Source: an uncultured Clostridia bacterium (lineage in GTDB: Bacteria; Bacillota; Clostridia; Oscillospirales; Acutalibacteraceae). From it: 64,000 bases of DNA. This document shows positions 34,076-43,353 of the stretch, piece after piece (position 1 is the stretch's first letter; each line of letters begins with the position of its first letter). A model generated the notes under the pieces. That model saw nothing but the letters and a program-made list of their open reading frames with translations, made no database searches and had not been told where the DNA came from. The position numbers and the translations under genes were made by a program. Where the stretch lies: the NCBI GenBank assembly GCA_944380775.1, contig CALWIP010000023.1, positions 106,633-170,632 on the forward strand, written 5' to 3'.

Positions 34076-35629
34076 ATGAACAAGAGAAAAAGTCCCAGGA
34101 CTGCCGCCGTGATCGACATCGGCTCCAACTTGCTCCGGATGCGGGTTTGCCAGCTGAAAAAGGGCGAGCTCTCCGACATCGACTGCCTGGAATACCCCAT
34201 GCACCTCGGCCACGAGGTGTTCCACGACGGGAAGATCAGCTTTGCCAGCCTGCGCGACCTTTCCAATATTCTGCACGGCTTTAGCGGCGTGATGGAAGAA
34301 TACGGCATCGACCAGTATGTCGCGGTCGCGACGACGGCGCTCCGGGAAGCGTCGAACCGCGATTACGTCACGGACCAGCTGAAAATCCAAAACGACATCG
34401 ACGTCACCGTCTTGGAGGACAGCCAAGAGAAAAGCCTGATTTTTTCTGAGATCCTGCGCTCCATCGACGCGATGGGCGCGAAAAAAAAGCAGAATTCCCT
34501 CATCGCGTTTATCGGCACCGGTTCCACGGGCATCACGATTTTTGACGGCGAACGCATGGTGTTTTCCATCAATATCCCGATTGGCTCGCTCAAACTGCGC
34601 GATATCCTGAGCAGCGTAGAAGACGAGACGGACCGCTACTACGCCGTAATGGAAGAATACCTGGACATCATCATTGGGCACATCGCGCTGCCGCCGTCCA
34701 ACAGCGCCATCTCGCACCTGGTGCTCACCGGCAACGACATCGAGCTCATCGCCAAGCTCTGCGGCGCGAAGCTCTCGGACGGCCGCTACCGCATCGAGGC
34801 GAAGAAGATCACCGGTTTGTTCGAGGAAGTGCGGCACATGACGCCGCTGCGCATCAGCACGAAATACCAACTTTCAGAGGAAGAGGCGGAAAGCCTTTAT
34901 TCGTCCCTCATCATTTACAACCGGCTTATCATGTTCGTCGAGCCGGAATATGTTCTCTGCCCGAAGATCAACCTTTGGGACGCGCTGCTGCGGCAGATGC
35001 TCACGCCAAAGGCCAAGGACGACTACGAAAAGCAGGTGAAGGAAAACGCGCTCTCCTGCGCGGAAGTGCTGGGACAGGCCTACAATTGCTCCGCCGAACA
35101 TGCGCAGTTCGTCCGCTCGCTGGCCTGCAAGATCTTCGACAAAATGAAGGGCATCCACGGCCTGCCGCCAAAGATGCGGCTGCTGCTGGAGCTTTCGTCC
35201 ATTTTGCACGACTGCGGCCACTTCGTCAATTCCCGCCATTACCGCTACAGTACGTTTACGCTCATCCAGAACATGGACCTGTACGGCATGACCAGCGCAG
35301 AGATGCTGATGACCGCCTACATTGCGAGCTATAACGACCGCAACGTCCCCGCGGACCCGGTGAGCTTTGAACAGCTCAGCCGCAAAACGCGGCTGGCCGT
35401 CTCCAAGCTGGCGGCCATTTTCCGGCTGGCCAACGCGCTGGACAAATCGCAGAAGCAGAAAATTTCGGAATGCAAAGTCAAGCTGGAGGACAACAAGCTC
35501 CTCATCACCGGCAAGGCCAGCCGGGACTGCTACCTGGAGCGCTGGGCCTTCGACGCCTGCGCGCCGATGTTCGAAGAAGTGTTCGGCATCAGCCCCGAGA
35601 TGCACATCAAGTCGTTCTCCGCGCTGTAA
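34076..35629 (+). CDS. Ppx/GppA family exopolyphosphatase with C-terminal HD domain
   Basis: A 517-aa enzyme of the exopolyphosphatase / pppGpp phosphohydrolase family. The N-terminal actin-like fold has AAVIDIGSNLLRMRV and the second phosphate loop IGTGSTGITIFDG. The C-terminal half has an HD-type domain (LSSILHDCGHFVNSRHYRYS). It lies directly before ppk1, so polyphosphate breakdown is the likely main role; (p)ppGpp hydrolysis cannot be excluded. The start at 34076 follows AAGGAGG; the frame extends 20 codons upstream without support. Confidence 0.92.
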   Translation: MNKRKSPRTAAVIDIGSNLLRMRVCQLKKGELSDIDCLEYPMHLGHEVFHDGKISFASLRDLSNILHGFSGVMEEYGIDQYVAVATTALREASNRDYVTDQLKIQNDIDVTVLEDSQEKSLIFSEILRSIDAMGAKKKQNSLIAFIGTGSTGITIFDGERMVFSINIPIGSLKLRDILSSVEDETDRYYAVMEEYLDIIIGHIALPPSNSAISHLVLTGNDIELIAKLCGAKLSDGRYRIEAKKITGLFEEVRHMTPLRISTKYQLSEEEAESLYSSLIIYNRLIMFVEPEYVLCPKINLWDALLRQMLTPKAKDDYEKQVKENALSCAEVLGQAYNCSAEHAQFVRSLACKIFDKMKGIHGLPPKMRLLLELSSILHDCGHFVNSRHYRYSTFTLIQNMDLYGMTSAEMLMTAYIASYNDRNVPADPVSFEQLSRKTRLAVSKLAAIFRLANALDKSQKQKISECKVKLEDNKLLITGKASRDCYLERWAFDACAPMFEEVFGISPEMHIKSFSAL

Positions 35630-35674
35630 GCGCTGCGGGGACGCGCCCCGCTGATTCTTTTGGAGGTGAAACGG

Positions 35675-37789
35675 TTGGACAAAAACAACGCCCCCCATCC
35701 TTATTTGAACCGTGAACTGAGCTGGATGGATTTTAACTACCGCGTCCTGGAAGAGGCGATGGAAAAGGAAAACCCGCTGATGGAGCGGCTGCGCTTCCTG
35801 GCGATTACCGCCTCAAACCTGGACGAATTCTTCATGGTGCGCGTGGCCGGCGTCAAAGCGCAGGTCAATTCCGGCTACCGCACGGCGGACGCTTCCGGCC
35901 TGACGCCCGCCCAGCTGCTCCCGCTTTTGACGGAAAAGACCCGTACATTTGCAGAAAAGCAATATTCCTGCCTGCACCGCTCGATCCTGCCGGCTTTGAA
36001 AAAGGAAGGCCTCTCTTTTTTGACGCCTGCCGAAATGAACGAAGAGCAGAAGCGCTATATTTCCAATTATTTTGAAAAAGTGCTGTTCCCGGTGCTCACG
36101 CCGCTGGCGGTGGACACCAGCCGCCCGTTCCCCATGCTGGCAAACAAGAGCCTGAACGTCGCCGTGCGCCTGAAGGACGGGGACGAGTCCGTCTTTGCGT
36201 TGGTACAGGTGCCGTCGATCCTCTCGCGCTTTTTGGAGATCCCCAGCGAAAACGGCCGCGCGTTCGTCCTTTTGGAAGACGTCATTATCGACAAGCTGGA
36301 CGTCCTCTTTGAGCTGCACACCATTGAGGCGCACACCCTGTTCCGCCTGACGCGCAATTCGGACCTTGAAATCGACGAGGAATCTGACGACCTGATGGCG
36401 GAGATCCAGAAATCGATTAAGAAGCGGAAGCGCGGCAGCCCGGTGCGCGTGGAAATCCTCCAAAAGAGCGACCCTGACACCAAAGAATTCCTGGTCGGCT
36501 CGCTGAACCTCAAGGACGACGACCTTTACGAGATTCCCGGGCCCATCGACTTGACGTTCTTCTCCAAATTCGCCTCGCTCTCCGGCTGCGAATCGCTCTG
36601 CTTCCAGCCCATTGTTCCGGTGAACCCGCCGGCCGACTTCTGGGGCTATGACGATATTTTCGAGGCCATCCGTGAAAAGGACCGCATGGTGCACCACCCG
36701 TACGAGAGCTTCGACTGCGTGGTTAATTTTGTGCGCCGCGCCGCGGAGGACGAGAACGTCCTCGCCATTAAACAGACGCTCTACCGCGTAAGCGGCCATT
36801 CCCCCATTGTGGCGGCGCTCATCCGCGCGGCGGAAAACGGCAAGCAGGTCACCGTGCTGGTGGAACTCAAGGCGCGTTTTGACGAAGAAAACAACATCCT
36901 CTGGGCGAAAAAGCTGGAGCAGGCGGGCTGCCATGTGGTTTACGGCCTGGCGGGCCTGAAGACCCACTGCAAGATCCTGCTGGTGGTGCGCCGCGAGGAA
37001 GACGGCATCCGCCGCTATGTCCACATGGGGACGGGGAATTACAACGACTCCACCGCGAAAATTTACACCGACATCGGCGTTTTCACCTGCAAGGAGCCTT
37101 ACGGCGTGGATGCCTCTTCCCTTTTCAACGTGCTCACCGGCTATTCCCGCCCGCCGGAGTACAACCGGTTCATCGTCGCGCCGCATGACATGCGCCCGTT
37201 CTTTGAATACATGATTAAAAAAGAGATTGAACATGCGAAAAACGGCCTGCCCAGCGGCATTACCGCCAAGGTCAACTCGCTGGTGGACCCGCGCATCATC
37301 GAACTGTTGTACGAGGCGTCGCAGGCAAACGTGCCCGTTAAGCTGATTGTGCGCGGCATCTGCTGCCTCATTGCGGGCAAACCGGGCGTGAGCGAGAACA
37401 TCACTGTTTACAGCATCGTCGGCCAGCTGCTGGAGCACAGCCGCATTTTCCTCTTTGAAAACGCAGGCAACCCGAAGCTCTACATGGGCAGCGCCGACTG
37501 GATGCCGCGCAATTTGGACCGCCGCGTCGAGCTGGTGTTCCCCATTGAAAGCGAGGACCTCAAACAGCGCGGCCTGGAGATTTTGAACGTCATGCTGAAC
37601 GACAATGTGAACGCGCGCGCCATGCAGCCCGACACGACTTACCAGCATGTGAGCCGCCGTGGGCGCGCGGCCTGCAACTGCCAGACCAAGTTCGCCTCGA
37701 TGGCGCAGCACGCGGTGGCGCAGCTGCAAGAGGTCGACCGCACGCAGCCGTACCACCCCATCCGCAGCCCGGAAGCGGCCGGGCACTGA
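35675..37789 (+). CDS. ppk1: Polyphosphate kinase 1
   Basis: PPK1 reversibly builds polyphosphate from ATP through a phosphohistidine. The 704-aa frame has the four-domain order: N-terminal NRELSWMDFNYRVLEEA, the head domain, then two phospholipase-D-like halves with LKTHCKILLVV and HMGTGNYN carrying the catalytic histidines. No ATG is available; the TTG at 35675 has GGAGG 8 bases upstream (GTG 35666 is inside the spacer). Stop and terminator follow at once. It is paired with the ppx gene, 45 bp upstream. Confidence 0.95.
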   Translation: MDKNNAPHPYLNRELSWMDFNYRVLEEAMEKENPLMERLRFLAITASNLDEFFMVRVAGVKAQVNSGYRTADASGLTPAQLLPLLTEKTRTFAEKQYSCLHRSILPALKKEGLSFLTPAEMNEEQKRYISNYFEKVLFPVLTPLAVDTSRPFPMLANKSLNVAVRLKDGDESVFALVQVPSILSRFLEIPSENGRAFVLLEDVIIDKLDVLFELHTIEAHTLFRLTRNSDLEIDEESDDLMAEIQKSIKKRKRGSPVRVEILQKSDPDTKEFLVGSLNLKDDDLYEIPGPIDLTFFSKFASLSGCESLCFQPIVPVNPPADFWGYDDIFEAIREKDRMVHHPYESFDCVVNFVRRAAEDENVLAIKQTLYRVSGHSPIVAALIRAAENGKQVTVLVELKARFDEENNILWAKKLEQAGCHVVYGLAGLKTHCKILLVVRREEDGIRRYVHMGTGNYNDSTAKIYTDIGVFTCKEPYGVDASSLFNVLTGYSRPPEYNRFIVAPHDMRPFFEYMIKKEIEHAKNGLPSGITAKVNSLVDPRIIELLYEASQANVPVKLIVRGICCLIAGKPGVSENITVYSIVGQLLEHSRIFLFENAGNPKLYMGSADWMPRNLDRRVELVFPIESEDLKQRGLEILNVMLNDNVNARAMQPDTTYQHVSRRGRAACNCQTKFASMAQHAVAQLQEVDRTQPYHPIRSPEAAGH

Positions 37790-37807
37790 CCTTTCCCCTG
37801 TTTTTAC

Positions 37808-37847
37808 GGGCGGCGCCGGACGAATTTTCGCGCCGCCCTTGCTTTTT
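37808..37847 (+). terminator. Terminator of ppk1
   Basis: A 9-bp GC stem (GGGCGGCGC 37808-37816 with GCGCCGCCC 37830-37838) is followed by TTGCTTTTT. Confidence 0.75.
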
Positions 37848-37875
37848 GGGGGATTTTTTGTTATGTTAAAAAAGA

Positions 37876-37927
37876 GGCCTCCGCTAAACCGGAGGCCCTG
37901 CGGAAACGGACCGGGCGTTGCGCCCGG
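37876..37927 (+). other. Two GC-rich hairpins in the pfk leader
   Basis: GGCCTCCG/CGGAGGCC (37876-37883 with 37890-37897) and CCGGGCG/CGCCCGG (37911-37917 with 37921-37927) lie in the 160-bp ppk1-pfk gap. The first has a T-run only on the minus strand. The second ends about 10 bases before the weak pfk ribosome binding site. Confidence 0.5.
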
Positions 37928-37950
37928 CAAGACGAAGAGAGGGACGAGAG

Positions 37951-39027
37951 ATGAAACGTGTTGGGATTTTGACAAGCGGCGGCGATTGCCAGGGGCTGAA
38001 CGCCGCGATCCGCGGCGTAGCGAAAGCGCTGTATGTGGAATGTAAGGACGGCGTTGAAATTTACGGCATCACCGACGGTTACCGCGGGCTGATTGAAGGC
38101 GATTACCGCCTGATGAAAAAAGAGGATTTTTCCGGCATCCTGACGCTCGGCGGCACAATCCTCGGCACCTCGCGCCAGCCGTTCAAGCTCATGCGCGTGG
38201 TGGACGAAAATAGCGGCGACAAGATTCAGCGCATGAAGGACAACTACAAAAAGATGAAGCTGGACTGCCTGGTGGTGCTGGGCGGCAATGGCACCCACAA
38301 GACCGCCAACCTGCTGAGCGAAGAAGGCTTGAACGTCGTCTCGCTGCCGAAGACCATCGACAACGACATCTGGGGCACCGATATGACGTTCGGCTTCCAG
38401 AGCGCGGTGGACATCGCCACCCATGTGCTCGACTGCATCCACACGACGGCAACCTCACACGGCCGCGTGTTCATCGTGGAGATCATGGGCCACAAGGTCG
38501 GCTGGCTCACGCTGCACGCGGGCATTGCCGGCGGCGCAGACGTCATCCTGCTGCCGGAAATCCCTTACAACATTGAAAAGGTGGCCAAGACCCTCTCGCA
38601 GCGGGCAAAGGCGGGCAAGGGCTTCTCCATCCTCGCAGTGGCGGAGGGCGCGCTCTCCGTTGTGGAAGCGCAGATGTCCAAAAAAGAGCTCAAGGCGGCC
38701 CGCGCGGCCCAGCCGTTCCCGTCCATCTCCTACCGCCTGGCGCAGGAACTCGGCGAGAAGACCGGCCAAGAGATCCGCGTCACGGTGCCGGGACACTTCC
38801 AGCGCGGCGGCAGCCCGTGCGCCTATGACCGTGTGCTCTCCACGCGCTTCGGCACGGCTGCGGCCAATTTGATCCTGAACAAGCAGTACGGCTACATGGT
38901 CGCGCTGCAAAACAACGTAATTGTCCCGGTCCCGCTCGCAGAGGTCGCCGGGAAGCTGAAAACCGTGCCGAAGGACAGCGACGTCGTGCAGTCCGCGCGC
39001 GACCTGGGCATCAGCTTCGGCGATTGA
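37951..39027 (+). CDS. pfkA: 6-phosphofructokinase
   Basis: A 358-aa phosphofructokinase that converts fructose-6-phosphate to fructose-1,6-bisphosphate. The N-terminal phosphate loop is GILTSGGDCQGLNAAIRG, the active site PKTIDNDIWGTD (catalytic Asp) and the sugar-phosphate site PGHFQRGGSPCAYDR. At the donor site it has GGNGT (N113-G114) with K134, the combination of the long group III enzymes. The Gly favours ATP, while the Lys is typical of pyrophosphate-dependent enzymes, so the phosphoryl donor is uncertain. The ATG at 37951 has only a weak purine-rich site. Confidence 0.93.
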   Translation: MKRVGILTSGGDCQGLNAAIRGVAKALYVECKDGVEIYGITDGYRGLIEGDYRLMKKEDFSGILTLGGTILGTSRQPFKLMRVVDENSGDKIQRMKDNYKKMKLDCLVVLGGNGTHKTANLLSEEGLNVVSLPKTIDNDIWGTDMTFGFQSAVDIATHVLDCIHTTATSHGRVFIVEIMGHKVGWLTLHAGIAGGADVILLPEIPYNIEKVAKTLSQRAKAGKGFSILAVAEGALSVVEAQMSKKELKAARAAQPFPSISYRLAQELGEKTGQEIRVTVPGHFQRGGSPCAYDRVLSTRFGTAAANLILNKQYGYMVALQNNVIVPVPLAEVAGKLKTVPKDSDVVQSARDLGISFGD

Positions 39028-39048
39028 TCCGGAAAGGAGGCCGTTGGG

Positions 39049-39273
39049 ATGGAAAAAAACAACAGCAAGAGCATCTTCCTGATCCTTTTGATCGGCATCT
39101 CGGTCTTAGGCGCCATCTCCATCGCGATTACTGCGCTGAGCAGCGTCTATTTCGCGAAGCTGCTGCGCTTCCTCGGCGCGGCGCAGCGGGCGCTGCCCAC
39201 CTTTAAGAAAGCGGCGCAGTTTTATGTCGACAAAAACACAATGGCGGAATATTGCAGCGCCGGGGACGAATAA
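39049..39273 (+). CDS. Small membrane protein, 74 aa, unknown
   Basis: Unrecognised. Residues 8-34 form one hydrophobic helix (SIFLILLIGISVLGAISIAI and on); the following part is basic and amphipathic (FAKLLRFLG..RALPTFKKAAQFYVDK) and would face the cytoplasm. AAAGGAGG lies 9 bases before the ATG, and it starts 21 bp after pfk and is followed by a strong terminator, so it is a real co-transcribed gene. Function unknown. Confidence 0.7.
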   Translation: MEKNNSKSIFLILLIGISVLGAISIAITALSSVYFAKLLRFLGAAQRALPTFKKAAQFYVDKNTMAEYCSAGDE

Positions 39274-39297
39274 GCCCGGCATTTTCCCATGCAAAAA

Positions 39298-39328
39298 GGG
39301 GACGCAGGAGGGCCTGCGTCCCTTTTTT
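39298..39328 (+). terminator. Terminator of the pfk operon
   Basis: A 9-bp stem (GGGACGCAG with CTGCGTCCC, ending 39322) is followed by six T. Confidence 0.85.
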
Positions 39329-39341
39329 ACAAACTTTCCGC

Positions 39342-39377
39342 AAAACGGCCGCCCTGCAAAACGGGCGGCCGTTTTTT
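39342..39377. terminator. Bidirectional terminator after the sirtuin gene
   Basis: A 13-bp stem with A4/T4 ends (39342-39354 with 39363-39375) ends the htpG-sirtuin transcript on the minus strand and may back up the pfk terminator. Confidence 0.8.
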
Positions 39378-39385
39378 CCATTGGT

Positions 39386-40105
39386 CTAAATTTGGCTGAG
39401 CAATTCCCCAATGCTGCCGGAAAGCAGCAGGTCCGCGCGGCGGTCCACCGGCGTGGGGCTGCGGTTGATGAGCGTGAGCCGGCTGCCATGGTAGGCCTGC
39501 AAAAGCCCCGCCGCCGGGTAGACCACCAGCGAGGTGCCGCCCACCAGCAGCAGGTCCGCCGAAGCGATGGCCTCCACCGCGTGCGTCACGACGGTTTGGT
39601 CCAGCATTTCGCCGTACAACACAACGTCTGGGCGGACAATGCCGCCGCAGGAGCAGCGCGGCACAAGCGTGCCGCAGTTTTTAACAAATTCCAACGGGTA
39701 GCGCTTGCCGCAGCGCGTACAGTAGTTCCGCCAAATGGAGCCGTGAAGCTCCCACACCTGCCGGCTTCCAGCCTTTTGATGCAGGCCGTCGATGTTCTGC
39801 GTCACCACGGCGCACAGCTTACCCTGCCGTTCCCATTCGGCCAGCTTCCGGTGCGCGGCGTTGGGCTCTACCTCGTCAATCAAGATCTTCTCGCGGTAAA
39901 AGCGGTAAAATTCCTCCGGGTTTTCCTCGAAAAAATCGTGGCTGAGCATCGTCTCCGGCGGGTAGCGGTATTTCTGCCGGTACAGCCCGTCTTCGCTGCG
40001 GAAGTCGGGGATCCCGCTCTCGGTAGAGACCCCGGCCCCGCCGAAAAAGACGATGCGGCGGCTCTCTTCCACCCAGCGGCGCAGGGTGTCCATCCCGTTT
40101 TCCAT
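39386..40105 (-). CDS. NAD-dependent protein deacylase (sirtuin, Sir2 family)
   Basis: A 239-aa sirtuin that removes acyl groups from lysines using NAD. Motifs: FFGGAGVSTESGIPDFRS, TQNIDGLHQKAG, the catalytic His in ELHGS and four zinc cysteines (YCTRCGK ... PRCSCGG). The NAD-specific end motif is GGTSLVVYPAAG. The start has AAGGAGG. It lies 33 bp behind htpG and may be co-transcribed with it. Confidence 0.94.
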   Translation of the reverse strand: MENGMDTLRRWVEESRRIVFFGGAGVSTESGIPDFRSEDGLYRQKYRYPPETMLSHDFFEENPEEFYRFYREKILIDEVEPNAAHRKLAEWERQGKLCAVVTQNIDGLHQKAGSRQVWELHGSIWRNYCTRCGKRYPLEFVKNCGTLVPRCSCGGIVRPDVVLYGEMLDQTVVTHAVEAIASADLLLVGGTSLVVYPAAGLLQAYHGSRLTLINRSPTPVDRRADLLLSGSIGELLSQI

Positions 40106-40138
40106 GCGGCCTCCTTCCCGGCGTCCCCCGTCGCGGCG

Positions 40139-42031
40139 TCAGCCCTCCGGGTTCACCATCAGATCACAAACCTGGTTCGAGAACGCGACCGGGTCGTCGA
40201 CCGGCAGGCCCTCCATGAGCAGCGCCTGCGCGTAGAGCAGCTGCGCATAGGTCTTCAGCTTTTCCTGATCGGCGCCGTAAAGGTTCGTCAGCGCCTGGAA
40301 GACCGGATGGTTCGCGTTGATCTCCAGCACGCGCTGCGCCTTGACCTTTTCGTCAGACGGCATGGCGTTGAGCACCTTTTCCATCTCCAGCGAGATGCCC
40401 CCTTCGGTGGAAAGGCAGACCGGGTGGCTCTTCAGCCGCTGGGAGAGCACGACTTCCTTGACCTTGCCGTCCAGCGCGTCGCGCAGGAAGGCAAGCAGGT
40501 CCTTGTTCTCTTCAATCTGTTTCTTCGCGTTCTCCTTCTCTTCCTCGCTCTCAAGGCCGAGGTCATCCGTCGAGATATTCTTAAACTCCTTGCCCTCGTA
40601 ATTCATCATGACGCGCAGCGCGAATTCGTCCACATTGTCCGTCAAATAGAGCATTTCGAGGCCCTTGTCCTTGAGCAGCTCCGTCTGCGGCATCTGCTCA
40701 ATGCGCTCAATACTCTCGCCGCAGGCGTAGTAGATGGCCTTTTGATCCTCTTTCATGCGGCCGGCGTACTCCTTGAGCGTGACGAGCTTCTTTTCGCTGG
40801 ATGAATAGAACAGCAGCAGATCCTGCAGCAGCTCGCGGTGCATGCCGTAATCCATGTAGACGCCATATTTGAGCTGGAGGCCGAAATTGCGGAAGAATTT
40901 CTCATACTCCTCGCGCTCGTTGTTCAGCATCGATTCCAGTTCGGACTTGATGCGCTTTTCAAGGTTGCTTGCAATGAGCTTGAGCTGGCGGTCGTGCTGG
41001 AGCATCTCGCGCGAGATGTTCAGCGAAAGGTCCTGCGAATCGACTAAACCGCGCACAAAGCTAAAGTAATCCGGCAGCAAATCCGCGCATTTTTCCATGA
41101 TCAGCACGCCGTTTGCGTAGAGCTGCAAACCCTTCTCATAGTCGCGGGTGTAGAAATCCATCGGGGCCTTCGCCGGGACAAAGAGCAGCGCGTTGTAGGT
41201 CACGGCGCCCTCGGTGCTGGTGTGGATCACGCGCTGCGGGTCCTGGTAATCGTGGAATTTCTCCTTATAAAACTGGTTGTATTCTTCCTTTGTAATCTCC
41301 CGGCGGTTTTTGCGCCAGAGCGGCACCATGCTGTTAAGGGTTTCGACTTCGGTGTAGGTCTCGTACTCGTCCTTTGAGCCCTCCTTCAGGCGGCTCCTCT
41401 CCACCTCCATGCGGATGGGGTAGCGGATATAATCCGAATATTTCTTGACAAGCTCCCTGAGACGGTATTGCTCGAGGAATTCGTCGTAATTTTCCTCGTC
41501 GGTATTCGGCTTTAATTGCAGGACGACCTCGGTCCCGTGGCCTTCCTTTTCGCATGGCTCAATGGAATAACCCTCGACCCCGCGCGACTGCCATTCGTAC
41601 GCCTCCGCCGCGCCGTAAGCGCGGCTGCGCACGGTGACGCACTCGCTTACCATAAACGCCGAGTAGAAGCCCACGCCGAACTGGCCGATGATCTCGATGT
41701 CCTCTTTCGCATTGTTCTCCTGCTTAAAGTTCAGCGAACCGCTCTTCGCAATGACGCCGAGGTTGTTCTCCAGCTCCTCTTTCGTCATGCCGCAGCCGTT
41801 GTCGCTCACCGTGAGGGTGCGGTTTTCCTTGTCAACCTTCAGCTCGACGGAAAGGTCGCTGCGGCTCAGGCCGGTGTCGCCGTCCTGCAGCATTTGGTAA
41901 TACAGTTTATCCATCGCGTCGCTCGCGTTGGAGATCAACTCGCGCAGGAAAATTTCCCGGTGCGTGTAAATGGAGTGGATCATCAGCTCCAGCAGCCGTT
42001 TGGATTCCGCCTGGAATTGTTTTAACGCCAT
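40139..42031 (-). CDS. htpG: Chaperone HtpG (Hsp90)
   Basis: Bacterial Hsp90, 630 aa, an ATP-dependent homodimeric chaperone. The GHKL ATPase domain has [25 protein letters not shown] and [13 protein letters not shown]; the middle domain has the conserved arginine region ([14 protein letters not shown]). The C-terminal dimer domain is normal. The ATG at 42031 ([10 protein letters not shown]) follows AGAGG. A CIRCE operator covers the predicted transcription start, so HrcA control is likely, unlike B. subtilis htpG. Confidence 0.96.
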   Translation of the reverse strand: MALKQFQAESKRLLELMIHSIYTHREIFLRELISNASDAMDKLYYQMLQDGDTGLSRSDLSVELKVDKENRTLTVSDNGCGMTKEELENNLGVIAKSGSLNFKQENNAKEDIEIIGQFGVGFYSAFMVSECVTVRSRAYGAAEAYEWQSRGVEGYSIEPCEKEGHGTEVVLQLKPNTDEENYDEFLEQYRLRELVKKYSDYIRYPIRMEVERSRLKEGSKDEYETYTEVETLNSMVPLWRKNRREITKEEYNQFYKEKFHDYQDPQRVIHTSTEGAVTYNALLFVPAKAPMDFYTRDYEKGLQLYANGVLIMEKCADLLPDYFSFVRGLVDSQDLSLNISREMLQHDRQLKLIASNLEKRIKSELESMLNNEREEYEKFFRNFGLQLKYGVYMDYGMHRELLQDLLLFYSSSEKKLVTLKEYAGRMKEDQKAIYYACGESIERIEQMPQTELLKDKGLEMLYLTDNVDEFALRVMMNYEGKEFKNISTDDLGLESEEEKENAKKQIEENKDLLAFLRDALDGKVKEVVLSQRLKSHPVCLSTEGGISLEMEKVLNAMPSDEKVKAQRVLEINANHPVFQALTNLYGADQEKLKTYAQLLYAQALLMEGLPVDDPVAFSNQVCDLMVNPEG

Positions 42032-42075
42032 CTTCAATCAACCTCTTTATCTGATAAAATCAAAATCCATCGTTT

Positions 42076-42102
42076 TTAGCACTCTGTTCTTCTAAGTGCT
42101 AA
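42076..42102 (-). promoter_or_regulatory. CIRCE element (HrcA operator) upstream of htpG
   Basis: TTAGCACTC, 9-bp spacer, AAGTGCTAA (42076-42102). This matches the CIRCE consensus TTAGCACTC-N9-GAGTGCTAA with one mismatch. It lies 4 bp downstream of the -10 box, the usual HrcA position. Confidence 0.9.
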
Positions 42103-42106
42103 AACT

Positions 42107-42135
42107 ATGATAGTACATCCCGGACAAAAAAACAA
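42107..42135 (-). promoter_or_regulatory. htpG promoter
   Basis: TTGTTT (42130-42135), a 17-bp spacer and TATCAT (42107-42112) lie on the minus strand immediately upstream of the CIRCE element. Confidence 0.7.
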
Positions 42136-42162
42136 GTCTTATTTGTAAACTTTTCGCGCCGC

Positions 42163-43353
42163 TCAGCGTTTTCCGCCGCCGGGCGCCGGCACATAGCTGT
42201 GGTCTATGGTGGGGACCGCTTCGAGCCGGGGGTCCAGCGCATGGACGCGGTCCTTGATCTCCTGCGCGAGCGCGGCGTCGCTCATCCGGAAACCAAACGG
42301 CGCGACCACGTCGAAGATGAGATTGGAATGCGTCGTGCCGAATACCACGCGGAAATCGTGCACGCTCAGCTCAGGGGAAAGGCCTTTCAGCAGCGCGCCC
42401 ACCTGCTCCCGCAGGCGGTCCGTCCGCTCGTCGCCCGTGACAACCGGGTCCAGGTGAATGACCAGGTGGATGTTCATTTCCGCAAGGAAATCGCGCTCGA
42501 TGTTGTCGATAATGTCGTGGCTCACCAGAATGTCCTGCGACGCGGGCACCTCGCAGTGGACGGAAGCGAAGCAGCGCGACGGCCCATAATTATGCACGGT
42601 GAGGTCGTGCATGCCGATGACGCCGGGGTAGCTCATGATTTTTTCATAAATCTGCTCGACCAATTCCTCCTGCGGCGCCATGCCGAGCAATGGATTTGCA
42701 GTGTCAAACACCATTTTCACACCGGAAACCAAAATGAACAGCGCGACTGCCAGGCCGAGGTAACCGTCCAGGTTCACGGAGAAGGCCCAGGAGATCACCA
42801 TGCCGGCCAACACAACAGAGGTGGAGATCACGTCGTTACGGCTGTCGGAGGCGGCGGCCGCCAGCGTGGGCGACGCGATAATCCGCCCCATTTTGCGGTA
42901 AAACAGGCCCTGCCACAGCTTGAGTCCGATGGAAGCCGCCAGCACGAGGACCACGGCAGCGCCGCTCTCGCCGCCCTCCGGCTTGAGGATTTTTTCAAAC
43001 GAGCTCTGCGCGAGCTGGAAGCCCAGGATCAGCACGACAAACGAGATTAAAAGCCCGGAGATATACTCAATCCGCTCGTGCCCGTAGGGGTGCTTCGCGT
43101 CGGCCGGCTTGCCCGAAAGCTTGAACCCGACCAATGTGATGATAGACGATGCGGAATCCGAAAGGTTGTTCACCGCGTCCGCCATGATGGCAATGGAGTG
43201 GAACAAAAGGCCGACCGTGATCTTGACGGCAAACAGCAGCAGGTTCGTCACAATCCCGACGGCGCCGGCCAGCTTGCCGTACGCTTCGCGCACCGCCGCA
43301 TTCGCCGTGTCCTGGTAATCCCGGATGAACAGCCGGCAAAGCAAATTTGTCAT
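42163..43353 (-). CDS. Cation diffusion facilitator, probable Mn(II) exporter (MntE-like)
   Basis: A 396-aa CDF antiporter with six membrane segments, a cytoplasmic ferredoxin-like domain and an extended C-terminal region. The transport site shows N62-x3-D66 in helix 2 (ADAVNNLSD) and D170-x3-D174 in helix 5 (SDSRND). That Asn-Asp/Asp-Asp set matches MntE-type manganese exporters rather than the all-Asp or His-Asp sites of zinc or iron exporters. Substrate is therefore inferred to be manganese. AGGAGG stands 10 bases before the ATG. No yybP-ykoY riboswitch is recognised upstream. Confidence 0.88.
   Translation of the reverse strand: MTNLLCRLFIRDYQDTANAAVREAYGKLAGAVGIVTNLLLFAVKITVGLLFHSIAIMADAVNNLSDSASSIITLVGFKLSGKPADAKHPYGHERIEYISGLLISFVVLILGFQLAQSSFEKILKPEGGESGAAVVLVLAASIGLKLWQGLFYRKMGRIIASPTLAAAASDSRNDVISTSVVLAGMVISWAFSVNLDGYLGLAVALFILVSGVKMVFDTANPLLGMAPQEELVEQIYEKIMSYPGVIGMHDLTVHNYGPSRCFASVHCEVPASQDILVSHDIIDNIERDFLAEMNIHLVIHLDPVVTGDERTDRLREQVGALLKGLSPELSVHDFRVVFGTTHSNLIFDVVAPFGFRMSDAALAQEIKDRVHALDPRLEAVPTIDHSYVPAPGGGKR

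Noticed and set aside
37861..37900. Minus-strand terminator before pfk
   Set aside because: The hairpin has a T-run on the minus strand, but no minus-strand gene reads into it. Left as a leader hairpin.
35813..37975. 720-codon frame antisense to ppk1
   Set aside because: Same codon-bias shadow; ppk1 with its catalytic motifs is real.
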